Position numbers and translations under genes: made by a program. From positions 1 to 64,000 of the forward strand of contig URSD01000004.1 of the NCBI GenBank assembly GCA_900550395.1: a stretch of DNA of 64,000 nucleotides. Direction: 5' to 3'. The stretch is from an uncultured Porphyromonadaceae bacterium. GTDB lineage: Bacteria; Bacteroidota; Bacteroidia; Bacteroidales; Muribaculaceae. Shown one piece after another: positions 24,742-33,163 of the stretch. Each line of letters begins with the position of its first letter. Position 1 is the stretch's first letter. A model generated the notes under the pieces. That model had not been told where the DNA came from and did not search any database. It saw only the letters and a program-made list of their open reading frames with translations.

Positions 24742-24749
24742 TACCTTTG
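24742..24749 (+). promoter_or_regulatory. -7 box of the nqr operon
   Basis: TACCTTTG matches the consensus fully and lies 26 bases before the nqrA ATG. Confidence 0.65.
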
Positions 24750-24775
24750 CAACATCATAACAATACCCCATAGCA

Positions 24776-26113
24776 ATGAAAATAAAACTCAGCAAAGGCC
24801 TGAACTTACCGATCGCGGGCGCAGTGGAGGCGCTTGAACCGCGTGAGGTCAGGGTCGGGAAGGTCGCTGTGATACCCGACGATTATCCCGGATTCGTAGC
24901 CAAGGTGGATGTGGCTCCCGGCGATGTCGTCGCTGCCGGTGACCCGCTTATGCATGACAAAAATCACCCGCAGACGCGTCTGGTGGCGCCGGTGGCGGGC
25001 CGTGTATCGGCCGTGGAGCGCGGCGAGAGGCGTCGTCTGCTCAAAGTGGAGATTGTGGCGGAGGGAGATGCCGCACGCATATTCGACTGCGCCTGCAACG
25101 ATGCGGCCGCAGCCATGAATCTTCTGGCTGAATCAGGCCTGCTGGCGCTTATGCGTCAGCGACCCTACGACATAGTGCCGTCGCCGGACGTTGCGCCGCG
25201 CGACATCTTTGTCTCGGCGATATATTCCTCTCCGCTGGAACTTCCGCTGCGTGCGCGCATCGCGGAGGCCGACAAGGCGCCCCTTGATGCCGCCGCCGCT
25301 TTCCTGGCCGGTATCACAAAAGGGAAGGTCTACATCAGCCGAAACAGCGAGTGGACTTTCGGCGATGTGGCCGGAGCCGAAATGGTGGATGTGGAAGGTC
25401 CGCATCCTGCCGGCAATCCCGGTGTGCAGGCGGCCAATATAAGGCCCGTCGACAAGGGAGACGTGGTGTGGACTATGGACGTGGAGACGCTGCTCCGCAT
25501 CGGGCGCTTGCTCCGCGCCGGACGTATCGACGGTAATGCCACTGTGGCAGTCTGCGGTCCTGCAGTCTGCCATCCGTATGTGGCCCGCACGGTGATGGGC
25601 GCCGACGTTGCGCCTCTGCTTAAAGCTGCCGGGCCGGCCGATGACGGACGCCACCATCGTGTAATCAGCGGCAACGTGCTGGTGGGTGAGAAAATCGACC
25701 CGTCCGCGGGCTATCTGCATTATCCGTACCGTCAGCTGACCGTTATAGACGAGGGTGACGATGTGGACGAATTCATGGGCTGGGCGTCTGTGTCGCCGTC
25801 GAAGATGAGCACCAAGCGCAGTTTCCCGGGACACTTCCTTCACCGCCTTTTCCGCCCGGACGCACGCCTGCTGGGCGGCCGCCGAGCCATGATACTGAGT
25901 GGCGAATACGACAGAATGATGCCGATGGACGTGATGCCGGAGTATCTGCTTAAGGCCATCATGTCGCACGACATAGACAATATGGAGCGCCTCGGCATAT
26001 ATGAGGTGGCGCCGGAGGATTTCGCTCTGGCCGAGTACGCCGACACGTCGAAGCTTCCCTTGCAGCGCATAGTGCGTGAGGGACTTGATTATTTCCGCAA
26101 AGAAACAGAATAA
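24776..26113 (+). CDS. nqrA: Na+-translocating NADH:quinone oxidoreductase subunit A
   Basis: Peripheral subunit of the Nqr sodium pump, implicated in quinone binding. The 445-residue protein begins KIKLSKGLNLPIAGAV, the family hallmark, followed by a biotinyl/lipoyl-like fold (VAPGDVVAAGDPLM, RLVAPVAGRVSAVERGERRR). Later stretches are IRPVDKGDVVWTMDVETLLR and LGGRRAMILSGEYDRMMPMD, and the C-terminus ELxxI-like DIDNMERLGIYEVAPEDFAL is typical. It is the first of six nqr genes in standard order. Confidence 0.95.
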   Translation: MKIKLSKGLNLPIAGAVEALEPREVRVGKVAVIPDDYPGFVAKVDVAPGDVVAAGDPLMHDKNHPQTRLVAPVAGRVSAVERGERRRLLKVEIVAEGDAARIFDCACNDAAAAMNLLAESGLLALMRQRPYDIVPSPDVAPRDIFVSAIYSSPLELPLRARIAEADKAPLDAAAAFLAGITKGKVYISRNSEWTFGDVAGAEMVDVEGPHPAGNPGVQAANIRPVDKGDVVWTMDVETLLRIGRLLRAGRIDGNATVAVCGPAVCHPYVARTVMGADVAPLLKAAGPADDGRHHRVISGNVLVGEKIDPSAGYLHYPYRQLTVIDEGDDVDEFMGWASVSPSKMSTKRSFPGHFLHRLFRPDARLLGGRRAMILSGEYDRMMPMDVMPEYLLKAIMSHDIDNMERLGIYEVAPEDFALAEYADTSKLPLQRIVREGLDYFRKETE

Positions 26114-26126
26114 TTCCTGCATAACA

Positions 26127-27344
26127 GTGAAAGCACTTAAGAATTTATTTGACAAGGCGCGTCCGACATTCACGTCCGGCGGCCGACTGTCGGCGCTGGA
26201 GAGTGTCTTCGATGGCTTCGAGACTTTTCTACTGACGCCGCGCACCACGTCGGGCCCCGGTTCGGTGCATGTGCATGACGCCAACGACGCCAAGCGTACC
26301 ATGATTATCGTGGTGCTGGCTCTGATGCCGTGCTTTTTCTTCGGCATGTACAATACGGGCTATCAGCATTGGCTGGCCTTAGGCGCTACGGAGTTCCCGT
26401 TCGGCGAACTGATGCTGTACGGCTTCCTCGCCATCCTGCCGCGAGTGGTGGTGAGCTATTTCGTGGGCCTCGGCATAGAGTTCGCGTTCGCCCAGTGGCG
26501 TCACGAGGAAATACAGGAGGGCTTCCTCGTGACGGGTATCCTTATCCCGATGATATGCCCCATCGAGACTCCGCTGTGGATGATGGCCGTGGCTACGGCA
26601 TTCGCGGTGGTGTTCGCCAAGGAAGTGTTCGGCGGCACAGGCTATAATATAGTAAATGTGGCGCTCATAGCGCGTGCGTTCCTTTTCTTTGCCTATCCGG
26701 CCAAGATGAGTGGCGACAAGGTGTTCGTGGCTACGGACACGGCGCTGGGCTATGGCACTCCGGTGGCCGACGGCTTTACGTGCGCCACACCATTGGGCCA
26801 GATTGCCACCCACAGCGGCGGCGACCTTACGCTGACGGGTATCGACGGCCACGTGCTCACGGCATGGGACGCCTTCCTGGGGCTTATCCCCGGCTCTTTC
26901 GGCGAGACCTCGGTGCTGTGCATCCTTATCGGTGCCGCCATTCTGCTCTTTACCGGTATGGCAAGCTGGCGCATCATGGTGGGCGTGTTTGCCGGCGGTC
27001 TGGCTATGGGCTGGATTGCCAATGTGTTCGCCACTCCGACATATCCCGGCTCCATGCTTCCCGCCGTCGACCAGCTGCTTTACGGCGGCTTCGCGTTCGC
27101 TGCGGTGTTCATGGCTACCGATCCTGTCACGGCATGCCGCACCAACACCGGCAAGTGGATATACGGTGTGCTGATAGGCGTGCTGGCAGTCGTGATAAGA
27201 GTCTACAACAATGGTTATCCTGAAGGCGCCATGATGGCCGTGCTGCTGATGAACGTGTTCTCGTCGCTGATCGACTGGTGCGTTGTTCAGGCCAATATCC
27301 GCCGTCGCATGCGTCGTCTCATTGTCAAATCTTCCGAGTCATGA
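26127..27344 (+). CDS. nqrB: Na+-NQR subunit B
   Basis: Multi-span subunit that carries covalent FMN and riboflavin and takes part in sodium transfer. I chose GTG at 26127 (KALKNLFDKARPTFTSGG) because relatives begin with MKAL at this point; the alternative ATG at 26076 lies inside nqrA. It is 405 residues with about nine to ten hydrophobic segments (TMIIVVLALMPCFFFGMYN, FLGLIPGSFGETSVLCILIG, LLIGAAILLF-type). FTCATPLGQ near 230 is where the family attaches FMN to threonine. The stop overlaps nqrC in ATGA. Confidence 0.93.
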   Translation: MKALKNLFDKARPTFTSGGRLSALESVFDGFETFLLTPRTTSGPGSVHVHDANDAKRTMIIVVLALMPCFFFGMYNTGYQHWLALGATEFPFGELMLYGFLAILPRVVVSYFVGLGIEFAFAQWRHEEIQEGFLVTGILIPMICPIETPLWMMAVATAFAVVFAKEVFGGTGYNIVNVALIARAFLFFAYPAKMSGDKVFVATDTALGYGTPVADGFTCATPLGQIATHSGGDLTLTGIDGHVLTAWDAFLGLIPGSFGETSVLCILIGAAILLFTGMASWRIMVGVFAGGLAMGWIANVFATPTYPGSMLPAVDQLLYGGFAFAAVFMATDPVTACRTNTGKWIYGVLIGVLAVVIRVYNNGYPEGAMMAVLLMNVFSSLIDWCVVQANIRRRMRRLIVKSSES

Positions 27345-28042
27345 ACAAGCAAGGCAACGTATATACAATTATATATATAATAGTGCTCGTGGTGGTGGTG
27401 GGTACGGCTCTGGCCTTTACATCCATCTCCCTGCGGGACCGTCAGCAGGCCAATGCCGACGCTGACAAGATGCGCCAGATTCTGGCGTCAGTGCTGATAA
27501 ATCCCGAGCCCTCGGAGGTAATCGGGACATATCGCGGAATCGTGAAGGAAACTCTCCTCGTCAATGATCGCGGAGAGCGCGTGGGCGACGACGCCTTCGG
27601 CGTGAATGTGGCCGAGCAGAGCAAGCTGCCCGCCGGTGAGCGCCTGCTGCCGGTGTATGTATGCACTTTGGCCGACGGCGCCGTCAAGTATGTCCTTCCC
27701 GTCTACGGTGCCGGCCTGTGGGGCCCGATATGGGGATACGTGTCGGTCGATGCCGACGGGAGCACCGTATACGGAGCATATTTCGCACATCAGGGCGAGA
27801 CTCCCGGTCTCGGCGCTGAAATCGAGAAACCGGCTTTCTCGTCGCAGTTCCAAGGCAAGAAACTGTTCAAGAACGACGTGTTCCTGCCTGTGGCCGTAGT
27901 GAAGGCCGGACAGAAGCCTGCCGGCGACGAGGACTATGTGGACGGCATAAGCGGAGGCACTATCACCAGCAAGGGCGTCGGCGCGATGCTCGACAACTGC
28001 CTCAGCCCGTATGCCGCCTTTCTGTCAACCCTTAACAAATGA
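27341..28042 (+). CDS. nqrC: Na+-NQR subunit C
   Basis: A 233-residue subunit with one N-terminal membrane helix (YTIIYIIVLVVVVGTALAFT) and a periplasm-facing FMN domain. The covalent FMN motif reads DGISGGTITSKGV (relatives SGATxT), with the last threonine as flavin site. GLGAEIEKPAFSSQFQGK just before it is also characteristic. The start at 27341 overlaps the nqrB stop, and the stop overlaps the nqrD start. Confidence 0.93.
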   Translation: MNKQGNVYTIIYIIVLVVVVGTALAFTSISLRDRQQANADADKMRQILASVLINPEPSEVIGTYRGIVKETLLVNDRGERVGDDAFGVNVAEQSKLPAGERLLPVYVCTLADGAVKYVLPVYGAGLWGPIWGYVSVDADGSTVYGAYFAHQGETPGLGAEIEKPAFSSQFQGKKLFKNDVFLPVAVVKAGQKPAGDEDYVDGISGGTITSKGVGAMLDNCLSPYAAFLSTLNK

Positions 28043-28674
28043 TTGCCATGGCCGAAAAGATTAGCAACAAATCGGTGTTTCTGAATCCTTTCTCAAAGGA
28101 TAACCCCGTGGTGGTGCAGATACTGGGTATATGCTCGGTGCTTGCAGTCACCGCCAAACTCGAGCCTGCAATTGTCATGGGCTTGAGCGTGATTGCCGTG
28201 CTGGCGTTTTCCAACGTCATCATCTCGCTGATACGCACCACCATACCGACCAATATCCGCATCATCGTGCAACTGGTTGTGGTGGCCGGGCTTGTGGTTA
28301 TAGTCAGCCAGCTGCTCCAGGCTTATGCCTATGACGTCAGCAAGCAGCTGAGCGTGTTCATCGGTCTTATCATCACCAACTGCATACTGATGGGACGCCT
28401 TGAGGCTTTCGCCATGGGCAACCGTCCCTGGCCGAGCTTTCTCGACGGTGTGGGCAACGGCATCGGCTACACGCTGATACTCGTTATAGTGGCATTCTTC
28501 CGCGAACTTCTCGGCAGCGGCACTCTGCTCGGCTACCGCGTGGTACCTCAGAGCTTCTACGACGCCGGCTACTCCGACAACGGGCTGATGATACTGCCTC
28601 CCATGGCTCTTGTGGTGGTGGGCTGCATCATCTGGGTACAGCGCTCGGTTAACAAAGACCTTCAGGAAAAGTAA
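28039..28674 (+). CDS. nqrD: Na+-NQR subunit D
   Basis: A 211-residue membrane subunit with six hydrophobic helices (VVVQILGICSVLAVTAKLEP, IVMGLSVIAVLAFSNVIISL, LVVVAGLVVIVSQLL). With NqrE it holds the intramembrane iron centre through paired cysteines; ICSVLAV and TNCILMGRLEAFAMG contain them. The 28039 start overlaps nqrC in ATGA; an ATG at 28048 is a possible alternative. Co-transcription with neighbours is evident. Confidence 0.93.
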   Translation: MIAMAEKISNKSVFLNPFSKDNPVVVQILGICSVLAVTAKLEPAIVMGLSVIAVLAFSNVIISLIRTTIPTNIRIIVQLVVVAGLVVIVSQLLQAYAYDVSKQLSVFIGLIITNCILMGRLEAFAMGNRPWPSFLDGVGNGIGYTLILVIVAFFRELLGSGTLLGYRVVPQSFYDAGYSDNGLMILPPMALVVVGCIIWVQRSVNKDLQEK

Positions 28675-28686
28675 TAACTGCGCACA

Positions 28687-29304
28687 ATGGAAAATTTCAA
28701 CATATTCATCCGGTCGATTTTCGTCGACAACATGATTTTTGCCTACTTCCTGGGCATGTGTTCATTCCTGGCGGTGAGCAAGAATGTAAAGACAGCGCTC
28801 GGACTCGGCGCCGCAGTGACGTTTATGCTTGTGATAACATTGCCGGTCAACTATCTGCTCCAGACGTATGTGCTCAGTCCCGGCGCTCTGAGTTGGCTCG
28901 GTGCGGAATTTGCCGCGGTTGACTTGAGTTTCCTGTCGCTTATCGTCTTTATCGCCGTGATAGCGTCGATGACGCAGCTGGTGGAGATGGCGGTGGAGAA
29001 GTACAGCCCCACGCTGTATGCGTCGCTTGGCATCTTCCTGCCCCTCATAGCCGTGAACTGCGCTATCCTGGGCGGCTCGCTGTTCATGCAGCAGCGTGAC
29101 TTCGGGAGCGTGTGGACGGCATTGTGTGCCGGTGGCGGCTGGGGTCTCGGCTGGCTTCTCGCCATAACGGCTATCGCCGCCATCCGCGAGCGTCTCGCGC
29201 AGTACAGCAACATCCCCGCACCGCTGCGCGGCGTGGGGATAACATTCATCATCACCGCGCTCATGGGCATCGCTTTCATGAGCTTCCTCGGTATCAAACT
29301 CTGA
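28687..29304 (+). CDS. nqrE: Na+-NQR subunit E
   Basis: A 205-residue membrane subunit homologous to NqrD and arranged in inverted topology around the iron centre (FLGMCSFLAVSKNVKTALGL with Cys26, and NCAILGGSLFMQQRDF with a second cysteine). Six helices are visible. It lies 12 bases after nqrD and seven before nqrF. Confidence 0.94.
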   Translation: MENFNIFIRSIFVDNMIFAYFLGMCSFLAVSKNVKTALGLGAAVTFMLVITLPVNYLLQTYVLSPGALSWLGAEFAAVDLSFLSLIVFIAVIASMTQLVEMAVEKYSPTLYASLGIFLPLIAVNCAILGGSLFMQQRDFGSVWTALCAGGGWGLGWLLAITAIAAIRERLAQYSNIPAPLRGVGITFIITALMGIAFMSFLGIKL

Positions 29305-29311
29305 CAAGGCC

Positions 29312-30616
29312 ATGACAACAGCATATTTATTCATGATACTGCCAACCGGCACCCTGACGGTGCTCACGGCCGTGGGCCTGTTTCTGCTGATAGTGCTGGC
29401 ACTCGTTGCCATACTGCTTGTTGCCAAGCACTACCTGGTGCGTAGCGGTGTGGTACGTATAACTCTCAACGGCGACAAGACGGTGGAGGGCCTTACTGGC
29501 ACCTCGCTGCTGTCGTCGCTCGCCAACAGCAACGTGTTCCTGTCGTCGGCATGCGGCGGCAAGGGCAGCTGCGGACAGTGTCGCGTGCAGGTGCTTGACG
29601 GCGGAGGCGAGATACTCCCGACCGAGAAAGTCCACTTCAGCCGCAAGGAGATAAAGGAACACTGGCGCCTGGGCTGTCAGGTGAAAGTGCGCCAGGATAT
29701 GGACATAAAGGTCGCAGCCAGCGTTCTCGACGTCAAGGAGTGGGAATGCGAGGTGATCAGCAACCGCAACGTCGCCACGTTCATCAAGGAATTCATAGTG
29801 GCTCTGCCCCCCGGCGAACATATGAACTTTATCCCCGGCTCGTATGCGCAGATCAAGATTCCGCCTTACTCAATGGACTATGACAAGGACATCGACAAGA
29901 GCCTGATAGGCGAGGAGTATCTGCCGGCATGGGAGAAGTTCGGCCTGTTCACGCTCAAGTGCAGGAACACGGAGACTACCGTGCGAGCCTACTCAATGGC
30001 AAACTACCCGGCCGAAGGCGACCGCATCATGCTGACGGTGCGCATAGCTACTCCGCCTTTCAAGCCGAAGCCCGAAGTCGGCTTTCAGGATGTCATGCCG
30101 GGCATTGCATCGAGCTATATCTTCACGCTCAAACCCGGCGACAAGGTGCGCATGAGTGGCCCTTACGGCGATTTCCATCCCATCTTCGACAGCAAGGCCG
30201 AGATGATGTGGATAGGCGGCGGCGCCGGCATGGCGCCTCTGCGCGCGCAGATCATGCACATGACAAAGACCTTGAAGTGCACCGACCGTGTCATGAACTA
30301 CTTCTATGGAGCCCGTGCGCTGAACGAGGTGTTCTATCTCGACGATTTCCTCGCTCTGGAGAAAGAATTCCCCAACTTCCATTTCCATCTTGCGCTCGAC
30401 CGTCCCGACCAGGCAGCCGATGCCGCAGGCGTGAAGTACACTCCCGGCTTCGTGCATCAGGTCATCTACGACACATATCTCAAGGACCATCCCAATCCGG
30501 AGGATATCGAGTACTATATGTGCGGTCCCGGCCCGATGAGCAACGCTGTCAACAAGATGCTTGACGGGCTCGGCGTCGACCCGTCGTCGATTCACTACGA
30601 CAATTTCGGCGGATGA
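29312..30616 (+). CDS. nqrF: Na+-NQR subunit F (NADH-oxidising)
   Basis: Entry point for NADH electrons. A membrane anchor (TLTVLTAVGLFLLIVLALVA) is followed by a 2Fe-2S ferredoxin domain with Cys81, Cys87, Cys90 and Cys122 (SACGGKGSCGQC, RLGCQVKV), an FAD domain with RAYSMANYP, and the NADH domain (GGGAGMAPLRAQI, FYGARALNEVFY, YYMCGPGPMSNAV). The 434-residue length is normal. The end overlaps the thioesterase gene in ATGA. Confidence 0.96.
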   Translation: MTTAYLFMILPTGTLTVLTAVGLFLLIVLALVAILLVAKHYLVRSGVVRITLNGDKTVEGLTGTSLLSSLANSNVFLSSACGGKGSCGQCRVQVLDGGGEILPTEKVHFSRKEIKEHWRLGCQVKVRQDMDIKVAASVLDVKEWECEVISNRNVATFIKEFIVALPPGEHMNFIPGSYAQIKIPPYSMDYDKDIDKSLIGEEYLPAWEKFGLFTLKCRNTETTVRAYSMANYPAEGDRIMLTVRIATPPFKPKPEVGFQDVMPGIASSYIFTLKPGDKVRMSGPYGDFHPIFDSKAEMMWIGGGAGMAPLRAQIMHMTKTLKCTDRVMNYFYGARALNEVFYLDDFLALEKEFPNFHFHLALDRPDQAADAAGVKYTPGFVHQVIYDTYLKDHPNPEDIEYYMCGPGPMSNAVNKMLDGLGVDPSSIHYDNFGG

Positions 30617-31026
30617 TGCGTCAGGAACCTGTAAATTATGTTTTTGAGATGCCCATTAAGGTCCGCGACTACGAGGTGGACTCGCAGGGCATTGTCAACA
30701 ACGCCAATTATCAGCACTATCTCGAGCATACGCGCCACATGTTCTGCGAGCAGGCGGGCGTGTCGTTCCGCGACATGCACGCCGCAGGTATCGACCCGGT
30801 GGTGCGCCGCATCGAGATAGACTATCTGCGTCCGCTTGGCCTGGGCGATTCTATGGTGAGCCGTATCGCGCTTTTCCGTCAGGGACCGATGTTCGTGTTC
30901 CGTCAGGACATTTTTACGCCCGAAGGTGAGTCTGTCGTTCATGCAATGGTCGATATCGTGTGCCTGGAGAACGGACGTCTGTCCCGTGGCGAGCGTCTGG
31001 CCGAGGCATTCGCCAAATATCTTTAA
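30613..31026 (+). CDS. Acyl-CoA thioesterase, YbgC/FadM (4HBT hot-dog) family
   Basis: A 137-residue hot-dog fold protein with the 4HBT catalytic stretch VRDYEVDSQGIVNNANYQHY, where the aspartate acts in thioester hydrolysis. RRIEIDYLRPLGLGD and VCLENGRLSR complete the family pattern. The ATG at 30613 is within the nqrF stop, so it is the seventh gene of the nqr transcript; its metabolic link to Nqr is unclear. The acyl substrate is unknown. Confidence 0.87.
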   Translation: MMRQEPVNYVFEMPIKVRDYEVDSQGIVNNANYQHYLEHTRHMFCEQAGVSFRDMHAAGIDPVVRRIEIDYLRPLGLGDSMVSRIALFRQGPMFVFRQDIFTPEGESVVHAMVDIVCLENGRLSRGERLAEAFAKYL

Positions 31027-31037
31027 CTCTTTTCCCT

Positions 31038-32144
31038 ATGGATACTCTCGAGGCACGCATAGCTTTTTCAATGCTCAACGGCATAAACCTCTCGACGGGG
31101 CGCGAGCTGTTGCGGCGTCTCGGGAGCGTGGAGGCCGTGTTTGCGGCCGGAGAAGAGTCCATGGCTTCGGCGATAGGACGCCGCGGAGGCATCGCGTCCG
31201 CGGCGGTGCGTGAGGACGCCGTGCGGCGTGCCGCTTCCGAGGCGGCATTTGTCCGCAGCAACCATGTCCGGGCTTTGTTCTTTACCGACGAGGACTACCC
31301 GCAGAGGCTTCTCGAGTGTGATGACGCTCCGGCACTGGTGTATGCTCTCGGCGACACGCCGCTGAACTCCATGCGCACTGTAGCCATTGTGGGTACGCGC
31401 CACTGCACGGCCTACGGGCAGGAGTTCACCCGCCGGCTTGTGGCCGGTCTCGCTGAACGCTACGGACATGACATCGCAATAATCAGCGGTCTGGCCTATG
31501 GTGTGGACGTGGCGGCTCATCGCGCAGCATTGCAGGCCGGATTGCCTACTGTAGGCGTGATGGCAAATCCGCTGAACACGGTCTACCCGGCCGAGCACCG
31601 CGATGTGGCCGTGCGCATGGTGCGCGAAGGCGGAATGTTGCTTTCGGAGTACAGCACGGACCAGAGTGTCCACCGCGGATTCTTCTTGGCGCGCAACCGC
31701 ATAGTTGCCGGTCTGGCCGACGCGGTGGTGGTCGTGGAAAGCGACCTGCGCGGCGGCGCGATGTCTACCGCACGCATGGCATCGGCATATGGCCGCGAGC
31801 TGTTCGCAGCTCCCGGGCGTGCCACAGACGTGTACAGCCGCGGATGCCTTGACCTGATTGCCCGGAACATGGCGTCGGTCGCGCGCGATGCCGACGATAT
31901 TGCCGAAGCTCTCGGCTGGCGGCCGGAGGAGTCCGGCTCGCAGAAGCAGTTGCTGCTGGAACTCACGGAGGTACAGCAGAGCGTGGTGGAGCATCTTCGG
32001 CGTCACCCCGAATCGACCGTCAACGACATGTGCGTTGCTCTCGGCATGAAGTACGCTTCGTTGAGTTCGTTGCTCTTCGAACTTGAGATGGCCGATGTGC
32101 TCATGACGGTGCCCGGCGGCCGCTATGTAGTCCTTGACCGCTGA
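31038..32144 (+). CDS. dprA: DNA-processing protein DprA
   Basis: Cytosolic protein that loads RecA onto incoming single-stranded DNA in natural transformation; it is also common in genomes not known to be competent. The 368-residue protein starts at 31038 (MDTLEARIAFSMLNGINLST). It has an N-terminal helix-hairpin-helix region, the Rossmann domain with TVAIVGTRHCTAYGQEF, ISGLAYGVDVAAHRAALQAG, FLARNRIVAGLADAVVVVES and GGAMSTARMA, and a C-terminal winged helix (ALGMKYASLSSLLFELEMAD). It follows the thioesterase by 11 bases. No other competence gene is in view. Confidence 0.93.
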   Translation: MDTLEARIAFSMLNGINLSTGRELLRRLGSVEAVFAAGEESMASAIGRRGGIASAAVREDAVRRAASEAAFVRSNHVRALFFTDEDYPQRLLECDDAPALVYALGDTPLNSMRTVAIVGTRHCTAYGQEFTRRLVAGLAERYGHDIAIISGLAYGVDVAAHRAALQAGLPTVGVMANPLNTVYPAEHRDVAVRMVREGGMLLSEYSTDQSVHRGFFLARNRIVAGLADAVVVVESDLRGGAMSTARMASAYGRELFAAPGRATDVYSRGCLDLIARNMASVARDADDIAEALGWRPEESGSQKQLLLELTEVQQSVVEHLRRHPESTVNDMCVALGMKYASLSSLLFELEMADVLMTVPGGRYVVLDR

Positions 32145-32201
32145 AACAAACCGGACGCCATAAACGTTTATGTATAATAATCTTAACCAAAATCCCAAGA
32201 C

Positions 32202-33077
32202 ATGGAAAAGAAATATATACCGGAATCTGAGCTTATTATCAATCCTGATGGCTCCGTGTTCCATCTCCATCTGCTGCCCGAGCAGCTGACCGACCGTGTG
32301 ATTCTTGTCGGCGACCCCGGCCGTGTGAACATGGTGGCTGAATTTTTCGATACCCGCACATTTGAGGTAAGCAGCCGCGAGTTCCATACCATTGGCGGCA
32401 CCTATAAGGGCAAGCCTATCATGTGCCTCAGCCACGGCATAGGCCCGGACAACATTGACATCGTTATAAACGAGCTTGACGCGCTGGCCAATATAGATTT
32501 CAAGACCCGCGAGGTCCGGGACGAAAAACGTGTGCTCACGCTCGTGCGCATCGGCACCAGCGGCGCCCTGCAGCCGGAGCTGAGCCTCGGCACTCCTGTC
32601 ATAGCCCAGCATTCCATCGGCTTCGACGGTGTGCTCAACTACTACGCCGGCCGTAATAAGGTCGCTGACCTTGATTTTGAAAAGGAATTCACTCATCATA
32701 CCGACTGGGACGCCAATTGGGCCAAGCCCTATGTCGTGCCGGCCGATCCTGACCTCGTGGAGCAGATAGGACGTGACGATATGGTGCGCGGCATCACAAT
32801 CTCGGCCGTGGGATTCTATGGCCCGCAGGGACGTGAGCTGCGCCTGCCTCTGGCTAAGCCCGGACTGAACGCCAGCATCGAGGCGTTCGAGTACCATGGC
32901 CGCCGCGTCACCAACTACGAGATGGAGAGTGCGCCCCTGCAGGGACTCGGCAAGCTGATGGGCCATCGTGCCATGACGGTGTGCTCCATAATAGCCAACC
33001 GCTTCAACACGGAGGCCAATCCCAATTACAAGAGTGGCGTCCGCGACCTCGTAGCCACCGTGCTTGAGCGCATTTAG
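32202..33077 (+). CDS. Uridine/purine nucleoside phosphorylase family protein
   Basis: A 291-residue enzyme of the PNP_UDP_1 family that splits nucleosides with phosphate for salvage. Signals are VILVGDPGRVNMVAEFF with the phosphate-binding arginine, SHGIGPDNIDIVINELDAL, VRIGTSGALQPELSLG (phosphate site) and FEYHGRRVTNYEMESAPLQG, where the glutamates bind ribose. SVG-like MTVCSIIANRFN is the C-terminal part. The wording resembles Bacteroidota uridine phosphorylase, but specificity is not certain. It has its own upstream AT-rich region (32145-32201) and a possible terminator after it. Confidence 0.88.
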   Translation: MEKKYIPESELIINPDGSVFHLHLLPEQLTDRVILVGDPGRVNMVAEFFDTRTFEVSSREFHTIGGTYKGKPIMCLSHGIGPDNIDIVINELDALANIDFKTREVRDEKRVLTLVRIGTSGALQPELSLGTPVIAQHSIGFDGVLNYYAGRNKVADLDFEKEFTHHTDWDANWAKPYVVPADPDLVEQIGRDDMVRGITISAVGFYGPQGRELRLPLAKPGLNASIEAFEYHGRRVTNYEMESAPLQGLGKLMGHRAMTVCSIIANRFNTEANPNYKSGVRDLVATVLERI

Positions 33078-33107
33078 TTCAAAGTTTATAGATTATAGTT
33101 AATAGGT

Positions 33108-33134
33108 AAGAGGGACGCTGTGTGCGCCCCTCTT
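33108..33134 (+). terminator. Hairpin between the phosphorylase and regulator genes
   Basis: AAGAGGG (33108-33114) pairs with CCCTCTT (33128-33134), with CGC/GCG extending the stem inward. The tail GCTATTTACTATT is only moderately T-rich. It lies between convergent genes and may serve both. Confidence 0.45.
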
Positions 33135-33163
33135 GCTATTTACTATTCCGTAATGCCGGTCCG

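Noticed and set aside
31068..32966. Long antisense open frame opposite dprA and the phosphorylase gene
   Set aside because: It spans two well-supported plus-strand genes and their gap and shows no family motif.
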